A stretch of DNA of 51,657 nucleotides from NCBI GenBank assembly GCA_051453625.1, contig JBOZIK010000001.1, positions 252,315,084-252,366,740 on the forward strand. Reading direction: 5' to 3'. The translations under genes were made by a program, and so were the position numbers. This document shows positions 32,501 to 43,399 of the stretch, piece by piece (position 1 is the stretch's first letter; each line of letters opens with the position of its first letter). The notes beneath the pieces were generated by a model. It saw only the letters and a program-made list of their open reading frames with translations. It did no database searches and was not told where the DNA came from. This DNA comes from Welwitschia mirabilis. Its lineage: Eukaryota; Gnetophyta; Gnetopsida; Welwitschiales.

Positions 32501-32970
32501 TCAATTTATCTTTAAAATCATGCTAGGAACCTATAAAGCTTACTTTAGATGTGCAACATGATTATCTCTACTTTTGGAGTACAATAACATATCATCCAAT
32601 AACATAACTACAAACTTATCTAGGTAATATCAAAAGTTACCATTCATGAAATTCATGAAAGTAACAGGAGCATTTGTTAATTCAAAGGGTATCACTATGA
32701 ACTTATAGTGTCCATATCTTATTTTGAAGGAATTCTTTGATGTGAATTTGGTGATATCCAAACGTTAAATTAATCTTTGAGAATAATTTAACTCCTTGAA
32801 GTTGATTTAATAAGTCATTAATTCTTGGCAAAGATTAGTTGTTTACCTTATTTAGCTATCTGTAGTTAATGTAGAGTTACAAGGTATCATCCTTTTCTTC
32901 ATAAAGAGTACTAAGGATTCCCAAGATAACACATTGAGTGGATCTTACCTTCTAAAAGTTTCTATTTAAT
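32501..32970 (-). pseudogene. pol: B reverse transcriptase
   Basis: From 32970 down: LYEEKDDTL, LYINYR and [41 protein letters not shown] (family SKIDLRSGYHQIRI), then [16 protein letters not shown] (about 32690-32640; family PFGLTNAPATFMxLMN), then VVMLLDDMLLYSK (about 32605-32565), where the catalytic motif YLDD reads LLDD. Both catalytic aspartates are kept. Stops and frameshifts separate the blocks. Confidence 0.88.
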
Positions 32971-33489
32971 TTATAGTTTTAATTCTCTTAGTTCTATTAT
33001 TCAAAATTAGTAGGAAGCTTGTGCTATTGGTTGTATTCCAAGGATTATTAATCTCATGATGTAATTTCCTATTTGATGATAAGGTCTTAGAATCTTCAAA
33101 TACAATGAAAGATTCTTATAATTTTGCTATGGCAATGTGTGAATGAACAACTATTTACGTTAGATGGCTTTGGATATCTGCTTATATGAGGTTAGGGATA
33201 CTCTCTTATTTCCTCCCTTATTCTTCAAGATTTATTTTTCAAAAAAAGTTGTTAACAACAAAGTAGATTCTTGAAAAATTAATTTGGACATTGTATCCAA
33301 TTAAGAAGGGAATTTCCAAGATGGTATGATATTCTCTAATGTAGAAAATGTAGAAATTCATCCTTTTGTATAAGTCATGAATGGTATAGTGAATAATGAT
33401 GGTAGTTCCATCCTATGTAAGAAAGCTACCTTTTGAAGCCCCTATTATAGATTTTTGTTCCTTAAAATGGTAATATTTAATTTTTAAAA

Positions 33490-33560
33490 TAATTTTAGAG
33501 AGATAAAATTATGGAAGGAACCGCTATCTACTAATAATGAAACAAAGAAAAAGATGAAAT
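33490..33560 (-). pseudogene. pol: B aspartic protease active site
   Basis: The minus strand encodes FVSLLVDSGSFHNFISLKLF. VDSGSFHNFI is the retropepsin active site (family LVDSGSTHNFI), with DSG at 33528-33520. The catalytic Asp is intact. Confidence 0.8.
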
Positions 33561-33599
33561 TTGACCATGTAATTTCGAGTTAAATATTGGTTATGAGTC

Positions 33600-34450
33600 A
33601 CACTTATTTGAATGATGGCATAGAACCTTTTTGGCAGTGGAGCTAAATTTTATGAGGCTTTGGATTAGATATTTTGAGAAAAGTTTGATGCCTAAGCTTT
33701 GCATGAATAATTCTTAGTAATGTGATCTTTACTCTAGCACTCATGATAGGTAATGTTTTTTGCTAAATGTTTCAAATGCCAGAGCTATATTTACCACATT
33801 GGATTTATCCACTTGTAAATTATGAAGATTGTTTCATTGATTGTCCTACGCCTGAAGGTAATGTTTTATCTTATGATAGGAATATTAAATTGATTTGATT
33901 TCTAAAGTGCAAAGAATACTTTTGAATTTAGGTGATAAGGTGCCAATAAAACTATTGATCAACGATTTCTCAGAGAAGTTCTTTTAATATTTCATCAAGT
34001 GTTAGAATTTAAACTAGTATTCATAAAGTGGATTTTTTCCAAGACAAAGGCATTGAAATTTCATAATTTGATCTTCAATGAAATATCCAAGTATGAATTT
34101 TCTTTTGACTTCTTCCATGAAGATATTCTAAAGTACTTGTTGTGGGAGTTTTTGCTATCTTTAAAACCATCATCCCTAGGCATGTCCTATTAGAAAAACA
34201 ATGGCATATGCACATCTTCATTTTGGTGGAACATTTTAAAGGTTAAAATAATTTTCTAGCTATAAAATTAAGGAAATGACTTCTTCACCTGCTTTACCTT
34301 CAAATGTCTTGAGGAATATAATCTTAGTAATTTTTTCTCTTTTCCATGCTTCTGTGTTGGAGTTATTTGCTTAGTTAGGTAGGAAGGCTTGAAGGTTTAC
34401 CTTTGTATTTAGTAAACTCATCTAAATTTTTAGATGGTTAACTACATTGA
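33600..34450 (-). pseudogene. gag: B gag with degraded CCHC knuckle
   Basis: Minus-strand blocks: LHEFTKYKGK, FEGKAGEEVISLIL, NVPPK (family FxGxxDPxxAExWLxxMEKxFxxxxVPxxxKVxYA), CAYAIVFLIGHA, then FILGYFIEDQIMKFQCLCLG (family RxxFIPExxRxxKxxEFxxLxQG). At 33748-33707 is YHECxSKDHITKNY, a CX2CX4HX4C knuckle whose first and last Cys have become Tyr (G-to-A). It would have formed the particle core. Confidence 0.78.
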
Positions 34451-34829
34451 AGAAAGTATTTTTTACCTTAGGTCCTATTCAATATGTTTTTCTTCCAAGT
34501 GAAAGAGGATGTTGTCAATTCTACTAGTGCAAAGTTCATTCTAAGAGTAAATTTAATCCAATTATGTCCTTATTTCATCCATCGCTTCATTTATCCTTTA
34601 TTCTATGATGTACCAGTTAGTTCTACATCCTTCTAAATTCATATTCTTGCTTTCTTTCTACTAATTATAAGATTAGTCCCCCCTTCTTATGGAAGATATT
34701 ATGTTTTTTTATAATGCTAGTATAAGAATTAGATATTTGTAACCAAATGATAGTTAGTAAAGTAGTTAGTGATTATCATAATAACCCTTAATGGTGTGAG
34801 TTCCATTGGTGATAATTATTAAGAGATAT
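34451..34829 (-). other. B leader next to gag
   Basis: No frame or repeat stands out. The 70-codon minus frame at 34766-34978 starts in this stretch and runs into the repeat array. It is chance. Confidence 0.35.
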
Positions 34830-35565
34830 GTTGCTTGGTATCTCGAGTAAGATACTATAGGATACATAAATACTAAGGTCAAACTATAACATTGGACATC
34901 CAAGTGCGATGTCGACCACCTAAGTGTGACACTAAGGCTTCTTTGTAAAGGATGCTTGGGTAAGATGGTAAGCATCAAAATTAAACAAGAGGTGTCAAGA
35001 CCTCATAGAGTTAAGTGCGATATTAGATATCTAAGTATGATATTGATCATCCAAGTGTAATGTCAAATACCCAAATGAAACATCAAAGATCTCTATCATG
35101 GGTAGGTTAGAGTAGAGGAGGTAATGCTAGGGGCAAATAGGAGGTGACAAATCCTTACAACATTAAGTATGATGTAGATCATTCAAGTGTAATGTTAGCC
35201 ATCCAAGTGTAATGTTAAAACATAAGTGTGACATTAGAGACCTTTTATCATGGGACAATTTAGAGTAGAGTGGGTGGTGCAGGAGGTGAATGGAAGGTGC
35301 TAGAGCCTTACAGGATCAAGTGACATTAGACACCTAAGTGCAAAGTAGGACATCCAATTATGACATCGAAACTTTTTTTGTAGAATAATTTTTGAGTAAA
35401 ACATGAAGTGCCATAGCTAATAGAAGGTATTAGAGTGTTGTGGATTAAAGTATGATGTCAAACACTCAAGTGTAATGTTGGACACTCAAGTGAAACATTA
35501 GACACTTAAGTGTAATATCAGCCACTCAAATGCGATGTTAGTCTTCTAAGTGCGACATTGTTATT
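34830..35565. repeat. Hierarchical minisatellite in the B leader
   Basis: Short units of about 18-20 bases, with core CCAAGTGTGATGT and a GACAT/GATAT join, occur about 18 times in clusters (for example CCAAGTGCGATGTCGACC, CCAAGTGTAATGTTAGCC). The clusters alternate with a longer unit of about 65-75 bases (GTAGAG...GGTGCTAG...GGAGGTG type), giving about four higher-order units of 135-155 bases. Marker positions are near 34961, 35115, 35265 and 35400. Confidence 0.8.
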
Positions 35566-36449
35566 GTCCCCTGCTTTAGTATCTAACTATAGTTTTAATT
35601 GTAATTTATTTTTGTTTAATTCCAAGTTAACTAATACTATTAACTATAGTTAATTTTACTCCTATAATTACTCAAATCTTGGTATAGTTTTATGAATACC
35701 CTATGAACCCATTATTTTTACCTTGTTTTAATCACATCACAATCAAGTTGTAGCTACACCTCTTCATCTTTTACTACTGTTCTTTTTATGTGCCTTATTA
35801 TTTTGTCTCTTAATGATTCTTTTGTATATTTTTATCATACTTTTATAGGTCTTTTGCATTCTGTTGGTATTTCTTACTTATTTAAAATATTGCTTCTTTT
35901 CCAATGTTTCTTTCTTATAGCAACTGCATCTTTAAGATATGGATCAAAGACTATGTCTACTATTTCATAGAATTCTATTAATGTTAGCTCTATATAATTG
36001 GATATATAACAATGAGTTATTTAATAGGGTTTCTCCTAGATCTTCTTTTTTAATCTTATAGATTTATGTGATTTCCCTTCTTTTTGTCTCCTTCATGCAA
36101 CTACTCTTTAAATTCTTAATTGTCTCTATGCCACTTTCATTGCTTGTATGGATATCATAATCCATTCTCTTCATGATCCTATCTAGATTCTAGAGAAGAG
36201 TACTAAGGTTGGTTTTTAGTTTAAGCTAGGATAATTACATCCCTCTTTAGGTTTTCATTATTTTATGGCCAACCATCTATATGACTTTGTATGCATGTAA
36301 GTGATTAATACACATTGACATGGGGTGTGCACTACTAATTTCTCTACCCTTGTAGCTTATTTTATTAATGCTATTCTTCTATTCTTGTAATTATACTACT
36401 ATTTTTCTTTTCTTATTTTTCTTTTAAGTAGCAATTTACTACTTGACAT
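35566..36449 (-). other. B leader between minisatellite and PBS
   Basis: AT-rich, no frame that I believe. The 60-codon plus frame at 35788-35970 is antisense to B and unlike any known family. Confidence 0.4.
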
Positions 36450-36462
36450 TAGCTTTGATACA
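36450..36462 (-). other. B primer-binding site (initiator tRNA-Met type)
   Basis: The minus strand reads TGTATCAAAGCTA against TGGTATCAGAGCTA. It is three bases from the LTR. Confidence 0.75.
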
Positions 36463-36465
36463 AAA

Positions 36466-37032
36466 TATAATATTCCATTTTACTATTTTAATATTATTTT
36501 GTTATATATAAGAACATGTAAATATTATGCTAAAACCAATAGGAATAACAAGGAATTATTTCAAAAAATATGGACTTTATTATTAATACTAGTAGATTAC
36601 ATTTCTTATCATTAGCCAATAACTTTAAACTAGTAGTTAAAGGTAAATACGTGGACTATGACCTAAGTTCCCCTTCTAGGAACCTTAGAAATCAGTCAAG
36701 GTTTTTATTGGTTACATCCATCTAGTCTATCCATCTTTACCTCATGTCATAGGATTAAATATCATAATGAAAGAACACAGTTTTACATATTTGGATCNNN
36801 NNNNNNNNNNNNNNNNNNNNNNNNNNNNNNNNNNNNNNNNNNNNNNNNNNNNNNNNNNNNNNNNNNNNNNNNNNNNNNNNNNNNNNNNNNNNNNNNNTCA
36901 TAGGATTAAATATCATAATGAAAGAACACAGTTTTACATATTTGGGTCAAAACCATTCAGAATAACTCATTAATCACACTCAATCAGTATCTTAATACAT
37001 GTCATTACAAATTGTAAATTTGAAATATTACA
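36466..37032 (-). repeat. B 5' LTR, with gap and duplicated flank
   Basis: 567 bases as assembled, including 100 N (36798-36897) and 51 bases repeated on both sides of the gap. Removing both leaves 416, against 415 for the 3' LTR. The minus strand starts TGTAATATTTC. The end is GAATATTATA. Confidence 0.85.
36747..36948. other. Assembly gap (100 N) with 51-bp duplicated flanks
   Basis: 36747-36797 and 36898-36948 differ at one base (TTGGATC / TTGGGTC). The other LTR has this sequence once. Confidence 0.9.
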
Positions 37033-37037
37033 CTTAT
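37033..37037. repeat. Target-site duplication of B, right copy (CTTAT)
   Basis: Identical to 20826-20830. Confidence 0.8.
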
Positions 37038-39382
37038 GCATTTAAATATTTAGATGAACTCATTGAAATAGTATGAGGCCCTGGATATAATTAAGTCATT
37101 CATTTTGGTGGTTATGGTGGTCATGTTCCTAAGGAAGAGGGATGATGACTAATATTTTGAGTTCAACATCCCCTTCTCAAAGTTTCTTAATTTTAAAGAA
37201 GAAAATAAGTCTTAGGAAATATGAATTATCTTTAATTTCTAATAATTCCCTCTAGCATTATATAATGAAAGATCGTTTTAAGGTAATTCTAAACTTAAAC
37301 ATTTTAGCAATCATACATCTTATTAAAAGAAAACCCAATAGGATCATTTAAATTAATTATTTAATTATGCCTAATGTCTTATAAAAATATGCGAAGAAGA
37401 ATATTAAAAGTTTAAATCCATGACCTCTTATGTGAAGAATGAGTGTATCATAGATTCACCTACCATACCTTAAGCATAAGAAAGTCTTTTAATATTAGTT
37501 ATGAATTATTAAATGTAATGACTAATTTCTATCAGTCCCTTAACACTCTTAAATCATTTGGTTTTGTACACCTATTTACTTTACTTTGTAATCATGATGA
37601 CCATAATTTTGAAAAAGTTTTACTATTTAAAATTGTATTTTTAGTATGTTTCTCTATAAAATTTAACAAAAAATATTTTAAACTATAAATACCATGTTTA
37701 TCATGAATTATTATTAGTCAATTTTAATTCTTATAATTTTTGAAATGGTAGTAAAAGGACTAATATTTGAAATTTTTATTGCTAAATCTTTAGACTAGCT
37801 AAGTTATCCAAACAAACTAGTATTGCTATGTAAGCACATAGGGCTCCTAATTTACTATTGAAAAAGAGGTATCAAAAAATATAGTATGAAAATGATGTTA
37901 AACATTATAGAATTAAACTTACAGTATGAGAAAAAAGTTAAGAATCTAAAGAGCTCTTTAAAAGACTAAGGATTATAACAATTAATCTTAATTCTAAAGG
38001 AAATTCCTTAATAACCAATAGTAACTTATCTTATAATACTAAGCGCACATCCATATAATCAATAATTCAATCCTAAGGTATATAAGAAAATCCTACCTCT
38101 AGGGTTGATATTATGGTTAACATCCAATTCATGATTCATTTCCTGATTTTTCCTTGTCAAAATTCTATTCTTTTGAATCATAATTCTACATATATATGAT
38201 GGTAACTTGTCTAATCATAAGTTTTTAAGAATTTATTATCCCTATTTAGGCATGAGGAAATGATTGTTTCATGAGGCATTTAAATTTTCATGACTAATAT
38301 TCATTTTCATGTTGAAGTGCTATTTTCTATAGTGTTTTCATTATTAGTGAATTTACTTTGATCTTTAATTAAATATATATTTTATTCTATCATTGATACA
38401 TTTATGATTACTACTTATGTAATATTCTATTTTGAATGTTCTTTTGTATTTATCATTTAGAGTAATTTATTTTAATATATTATTAGGGTTTACCTAATTC
38501 ATGTTACTATCTTTTATATTATCCTAGTCTTTTCTATATTTCACTGCCATATGAATCATATTGAAACTTATTACATTAATGACATTTGAAGTGTGTAATA
38601 AATGATTTATCACTTATCTATTAAATAATTTTATAATTAACATAATATCTTTCATGTTATCTTGAGCTTTATACTTTAATCATTTCTGTTTCCTATAATA
38701 ATAAGCTTTTAATATTAAGAAATTATTAAAATTTAAAAACCTCTTAATATTATCTTAATCACATCCTTTCTAGACAACTTAAACATTTGTATTGATGAAG
38801 CTCTCTTATAATTCTTAAGAAAATAATGAGAATTAGTATTTCTTATAGTATATTAAGTTAACTTAATTTTATAAATTTAAAATTAATATCTATATCTTGA
38901 TTACTAGAGATTAACTTCAAAGACTACAAATTACAACAATTATCAAGGCATCATAAATCCTAGGTCCATTTCTAGGAAGTATAATTTTTATTCCTTGGAT
39001 TTTGAAAATTTAATTATTTTTTAGAAAATTTCTAGTTTCTTTTAAGATACACCTATATCAAGCTTATATAAATATTTTTTCTTTATAGGAACTAGAAGCA
39101 CTGAGAGTGTAGAAGCTTAGATCTCTAGAGTGATTACTTTAAATTAGGTATGCTAGATCTCACTTTGAATCAACTTCACTTTACTTATTTTTGTTATAAT
39201 TAGTTGTCAAGATCTTAGGATTTTAATAACCATCAAATTTTTATTCCTCTATGTACTGTGTGATTTTCTATCGATAAGTTAATCTATGCTATTATTGTGT
39301 AAAATTTTAAATCTTGAGAATTTAATTTTTCTTTTGAAAAATTACATAACATTGTGATATATGTTTTCTAAATTCTTTTTCA
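37038..39382 (+). repeat. F 5' LTR (start uncertain)
   Basis: The end is set by the PBS at 39389 and a CA at 39381. It aligns with the 3' copy over about 37680-38880, for example ACTATAAATAC, AACTTA, GAGGAAATGATTGTTT, TTATGATTACTA, AATAATTTAT-like blocks and the TATA region. If it really starts near 37038, the LTR is about 2.3 kb. Confidence 0.55.
38079..38086 (+). promoter_or_regulatory. TATA box of F 5' LTR
   Basis: TATATAAG followed by AAAATCCTACCTCTAGG. The 3' LTR has TATATAAG at 48174-48181 followed by CAAAACCTACCTCTAGG, so box and start region are conserved. Confidence 0.65.
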
Positions 39383-39388
39383 AATTAG

Positions 39389-39408
39389 TGGCACCATCTA
39401 TTATATTA
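39389..39408 (+). other. F primer-binding site (TGGCGCCGTCTG type)
   Basis: TGGCACCATCTATTATATTA against the plant Ty3/gypsy form TGGCGCCGTCTGTGGG. The mismatches in the first 12 bases are all G-to-A. A different PBS type from A and D. Confidence 0.6.
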
Positions 39409-39829
39409 TTGATATCATATATTTTTTAAAAATTTATTAGTGTTGTTCAAAATTGAAAAATTTATCTTTTGGTATCTTTTTCTCATTTTTTGTTAATAGG
39501 TTATCATGAGAATCTTTTTTTTTAAATCTTGATCTCTCATGTATTGTTATCGTAAGAAAGCCAATAGCTAACTCTAAAGAGAATTTGATGAAGAAAAATT
39601 GAATCTCAAATTAGTCTTGAGTAACTTAATAATAATTATTCTAAACCTACATTTTAGATATATGAGAATCTTCAACTTAAAATAATTTAGATTTAACCAT
39701 CTTTAACACTAATAGAGATAGTGCTTATTTAGATTTACTTAGAAAAATGTTGAAATATTTGGTAATGTTTATTTTTAGCTACACATTCGTGTAAGGGTTT
39801 GATTCTTTATATAATTAATGTTTAAATAA
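39409..39829 (+). other. F leader
   Basis: AT-rich, no domain seen. It probably contains the decayed start of gag. Confidence 0.4.
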
Positions 39830-40010
39830 AATTAGCTATTATCAACTTATTAATCAAATTTCATAGTCTTAATTTTAAAGATTTCTATGAATACTTAAAT
39901 GAATTTAAAGATACTATCTTAATGACAAAAGATCAAAATGATGTAAGTAGGATGAAGATACTTTCATTTTTATTTAAAAAAAGACATAAAGCATGAAAAA
40001 AAAATTCTAA
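39830..40010 (+). pseudogene. gag: F gag fragment
   Basis: LIKFHSLNFKDFYEYLNEF, then KDTILMTKDQNDVSRMKILS and FLFKKRHKA match the Retrotrans_gag stretch of Tat/Athila elements (family F.G.xxEDPxxHLxxFxDxxxTxKxNxVSxDxxRxxLFPFSLxxxAxxWL). It is open over about 50 codons. A TGA replaces the Trp of the final motif. Confidence 0.65.
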
Positions 40011-41360
40011 AACCATTTTAAAATAAATTATGAAGATATTTTACACATAATTCTTAAAAAATAAATTGTCAAGCATACGAGAACAATGGATTAAAACATA
40101 AAATTGTGAACTTTTAAATACAATAAAATGATCCTTTTTATAAATAATATCAACATTTAGATTATCTTATTAATGAAGTTCCCTTAAAATGATTTTGAAG
40201 TATGGAAAATAGCTAAGTTTTCTTTTGAAGGATTAACATCATAATGGAGATAGATAATTGAAATAATAAGTAGAGATGCCTTTACATTTAAAGGAATAAA
40301 GGAAGATTGAAACACTTTATAAATCATATATAAAAGTTCTAAAGATTGGGAAAAACCATTTAAAAGTAAAGATTTAGCTAGTTAAAATTAATTCTTCATT
40401 AATGATATAAGATGAAGTGTAAATGAATTAGATGATAAAATAACACGAACGAAAAAAAAGGAATCATACCTAAATACTTAGATGACTTAAATTGTCTAAA
40501 TGATATAAGGCTAATGAATCTACTACATAGTAAGGTAATAAGTAAATACCATATAACCCAGAAGACCTTTCTTAGAAGAATAATAATTATCAATAATCCT
40601 ATGTGAAGATACATATAACCAAAAGTGAAATAATTACTCTCATTTTTATTAAATTTCTAAGAAAATAAAGCCTCTTTATAACAACAATATATATAATCTG
40701 AAATTAAAGCATTAGAGGTCATTCTATGATAATTTATTGAAGCTCAAATAGTAAGTAATAATAAACATGATAAAGTTAATAACTAAATGATATAAAATCT
40801 TTAATGTTTACAGTAAGAAGTGAATTAACTCTTTCAAAGTAAATTTCTCTAGTTATATTAAATTAACAAAAGAGAAAAGGGTAGTACAATATTCTCAAAT
40901 CAAAATAAATTGACTTTTCTAAAGGATAAGAAATAGTTAAGAGTAGTAATTGCTATCTGACTTAGAAGTGATATGAAAACAAATAAAAACCTCCAACAAC
41001 AAAGAAAACATCCCTCAACATCTAAATGTAAACCTAAACTTACTAGTTAACCTTAAAAAAATAATTAATATTATTTATAAAGAGACAACTATGAATGACT
41101 AAGAAAGCTTTATTCTTAAGATGTTTTACACATATGAGAAATTAATAGCTTAAATAAGAATACTTTAAAACATTTAAGAATTAAAGTTTAACATTTTTAT
41201 TTTAGATGACATAAAGAAAATGACTTCATATGAAAAGTTCCTTAAAAATATATGCATAGTAACAAGAAAGATGAATGTAAAAAATGTGTTTTTAGACTAA
41301 AAAATCAGTTTCAAAGTTTAAAATGAGGTTTCATCTAAGTTTAAAAATCTTACTTACCCA
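40011..41360 (+). other. F gag remainder and spacer
   Basis: Strongly decayed and A-rich. No zinc knuckle could be found. The 71-codon minus frame at 40399-40614 is antisense to F and not credible. Confidence 0.4.
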
Positions 41361-41369
41361 CTTATTTCA

Positions 41370-41690
41370 TGTGTCGTAGGAATGGAAAAATATAATAGAG
41401 TCCTTATATTTGGGGAATAGTGTAAACCTAATTCCACATTCATTATGTAAAGAATTTTGGTTGAAAGAATTAAATAAAATGACAATGATTTTATAACTTA
41501 TAAATCATTCAATAAAAAATCCCAAAAAATCAGAGAGAATATCATAGTATGATTTGATAAATTAACTATTTGGTAGACATTGCTATATTAGAAATGGAAG
41601 ATAACTCAAATGAATTTCCACTTATTTTGGGTAGTATATTCCTTATTATTTTAAATTTTTTAATAAGTGTATAAATGGTGTAGTAAAAAT
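41370..41690 (+). pseudogene. pol: F aspartic protease
   Basis: ESLYLGNSVNLIPHSLCKEF (about 41398-41457) corresponds to DLGASVNLLPYSLYKQL: the catalytic Asp is now Tyr (G-to-T) and Ala is Asn. About 45 codons on, MEDNSNEFPLILGSIFLIIL (about 41597-41656) matches the end motif DxEVPLILGRPFLATA. Domain length is normal. Frame breaks lie between the two motifs. Confidence 0.8.
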
Positions 41691-42160
41691 GTTATTTAAA
41701 AATATGAATGTAAGTTTTTAATGCTATGAGTAATAACTACATAAATTATATTTAAAATATTGATGTGATTGAAATTAACTGAGATGAAATATTTGAGTCA
41801 TTTTCTTTAATAGAAGTTATTTTGTTATGTAAATCCATGGTGATCTAGCACTTGTAGTATAACAGAATTATGAATATAAAACATTATAGTGTAAAGCCAT
41901 TTTTAACTCTCTACCATGTGAAGAGTTTAAAAATTAAGCTTAAACCTCTTCTTGAAGATATAAAATATGAATTAGTATGAGATGACAGTTCATATGCTAT
42001 AGAAAGATATGTTAAATTCTTAACTTCATAAGAAGATGTAATTTCTTTACTTAGAAATATATAAATAAGCTACAGGATGAATTATTTCTAATTTAAAAGA
42101 CACTGATCCTAATATATATATATGCATAAAATTTAATTAAAAGAGAATGTTAATCCTAGT
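41691..42160 (+). other. F region between protease and RT
   Basis: Decayed coding sequence with no motif I can name. The lysine-rich KNxNIKHYSVKPFLTLYH-like piece at about 41871 fits the run-up to RT. Confidence 0.35.
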
Positions 42161-43350
42161 AGAGAAACCCAACATAAACTTAACTCTCTTATGGGGAAAA
42201 AATTAAACAATCTCTTAAAATACTACCTAACTTATTTTTAAAAGACAATGGCTAAGTTTTATAAAATTTGCTTAAGAAACCTATAATTACCATTATTAAA
42301 GAATTTAAATAATAAGACTATTCCAATTATAATGGATGAAAATTATACATTAACTATAACAAACTTAACATTATAACTCATAAAAACAACTTTTCTCTAT
42401 CATTTATTGATTAAATTTTGGAATGATTAGTTGGTTATGAGTATTATTATTTGTGAAATAAATGTTTAAGAAATGATAAAATAGAGATTTTCCTTTTAAA
42501 AAAAAGAAAAAATACTTTCATATACCTCTTTAGAACACTTTTATATAAGTCTGTGCTATTTGGTTTAAGTACTACCCTAGTTGCTTATGAAAATTAAATG
42601 ATAATCATATTTTTTGATATGATTAGAATATTTACAATATTAGTTTAAATGGTTTTTATATTTTTAATGGAAATTTTAAGTCATGATTAATTTATTTAAA
42701 AATTATCTTAGAAAGTTTTGAGAAGAAAAATCTTATTCTTAATTAAGATCAATGTAATTTTATGATTATTAAAGGTATTATGTTAAAATATTTAGTGTCT
42801 AAAAATCAAATAGAAATGAACCCTATTGGAATTTAATTGGTCAATCATCTTTCTATTTTTAGAATCATTAAACATATAAGGTATTTTCTTGGATCTATTA
42901 GGTATTCCAGAATATGTTTTCAAGACTTTTATAAAATTTCAAAATCATTATGTAATATTCTTACTAAAGACATAATTGTTGCTAAGGCTCTTGAATTTTA
43001 AAATGATTTTAAAACATTAAGATTTTTTATTAATATATCTAATATTATGTAACTACCTAATTAGTCACTTTATTTCAAACTACTTTATAAAAATAAGCAA
43101 TTATGCTTTACAATCCTTTTGAACAAAATATGGATAGAAAACCATATTCATTTTACTAAGGAAGTAAAGTATTATGGGGTTCATCCAAATGTAAATCATA
43201 TCTTATAGGTATAAAATCCATTCACTTCACTAATCATTCTACTCTTAGATATCTAATAAGCAAGAAAGATTCTAAAGCTTAACTATAATACAAATATTTC
43301 TATTATACGAATTTAGCATAGAGATAAAGGTTAAGGAATAAGTACAAAAT
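42161..43350 (+). pseudogene. pol: F reverse transcriptase and RNase H
   Basis: Around 42490-42660, FPFKKKKKYFHIPL and then FIFNGNFKS stand where relatives have [29 protein letters not shown] and MEVFMDDFSVYG. ESFEKKNLILN and then CNFMIIKGIMLKYLVSKNQI (about 42714-42805) match CEETNLVLNWEKCHFMVxEGIVLGHxVSxxGI. FRIIKHIRYFLGSIRYSRIC and FQDFYKISKSLCNILTKD match IRSFLGHAGFYRRFIKDFSKIxxPLxxLLxKD. The catalytic DD pair is not clearly preserved. The RNase H part is only hinted at. Confidence 0.75.
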
Positions 43351-43399
43351 GCCTAAAGATCTTTTCACTTATATTAGACTTTCATTACCTTCATTAAAC

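Larger units (their letters stand above)
20831..37032 (-). mobile_element. Element B: chromovirus-like Ty3/gypsy retrotransposon, split by element A
   Basis: On the minus strand the order is LTR (37032-36466), initiator-Met PBS, long leader with a minisatellite, gag with CCHC knuckle, protease, RT, RNase H, integrase zinc region, [element A, 31594-22691], integrase core, polypurine tract and LTR (21245-20831). A perfect CTTAT target duplication flanks it. Without A and the gap artefact it is about 7.1 kb. Protease, RT, RNase H, integrase order is typical of Ty3/gypsy. Confidence 0.88.

Noticed and set aside
34830-35565. Regular short repeats that could suggest a CRISPR array
   Set aside because: The units are diverged, there are no unique spacers of even length, the host is a plant, and the order is that of a minisatellite.
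37443-37688. 81-codon plus frame in F 5' LTR region
   Set aside because: It has no counterpart in the other LTR copy and no recognisable domain.
40399-40614. 71-codon minus frame with a hydrophobic sequence
   Set aside because: Antisense to the gag region of F; A-rich sense DNA gives Phe/Leu/Ile-rich antisense frames by chance.
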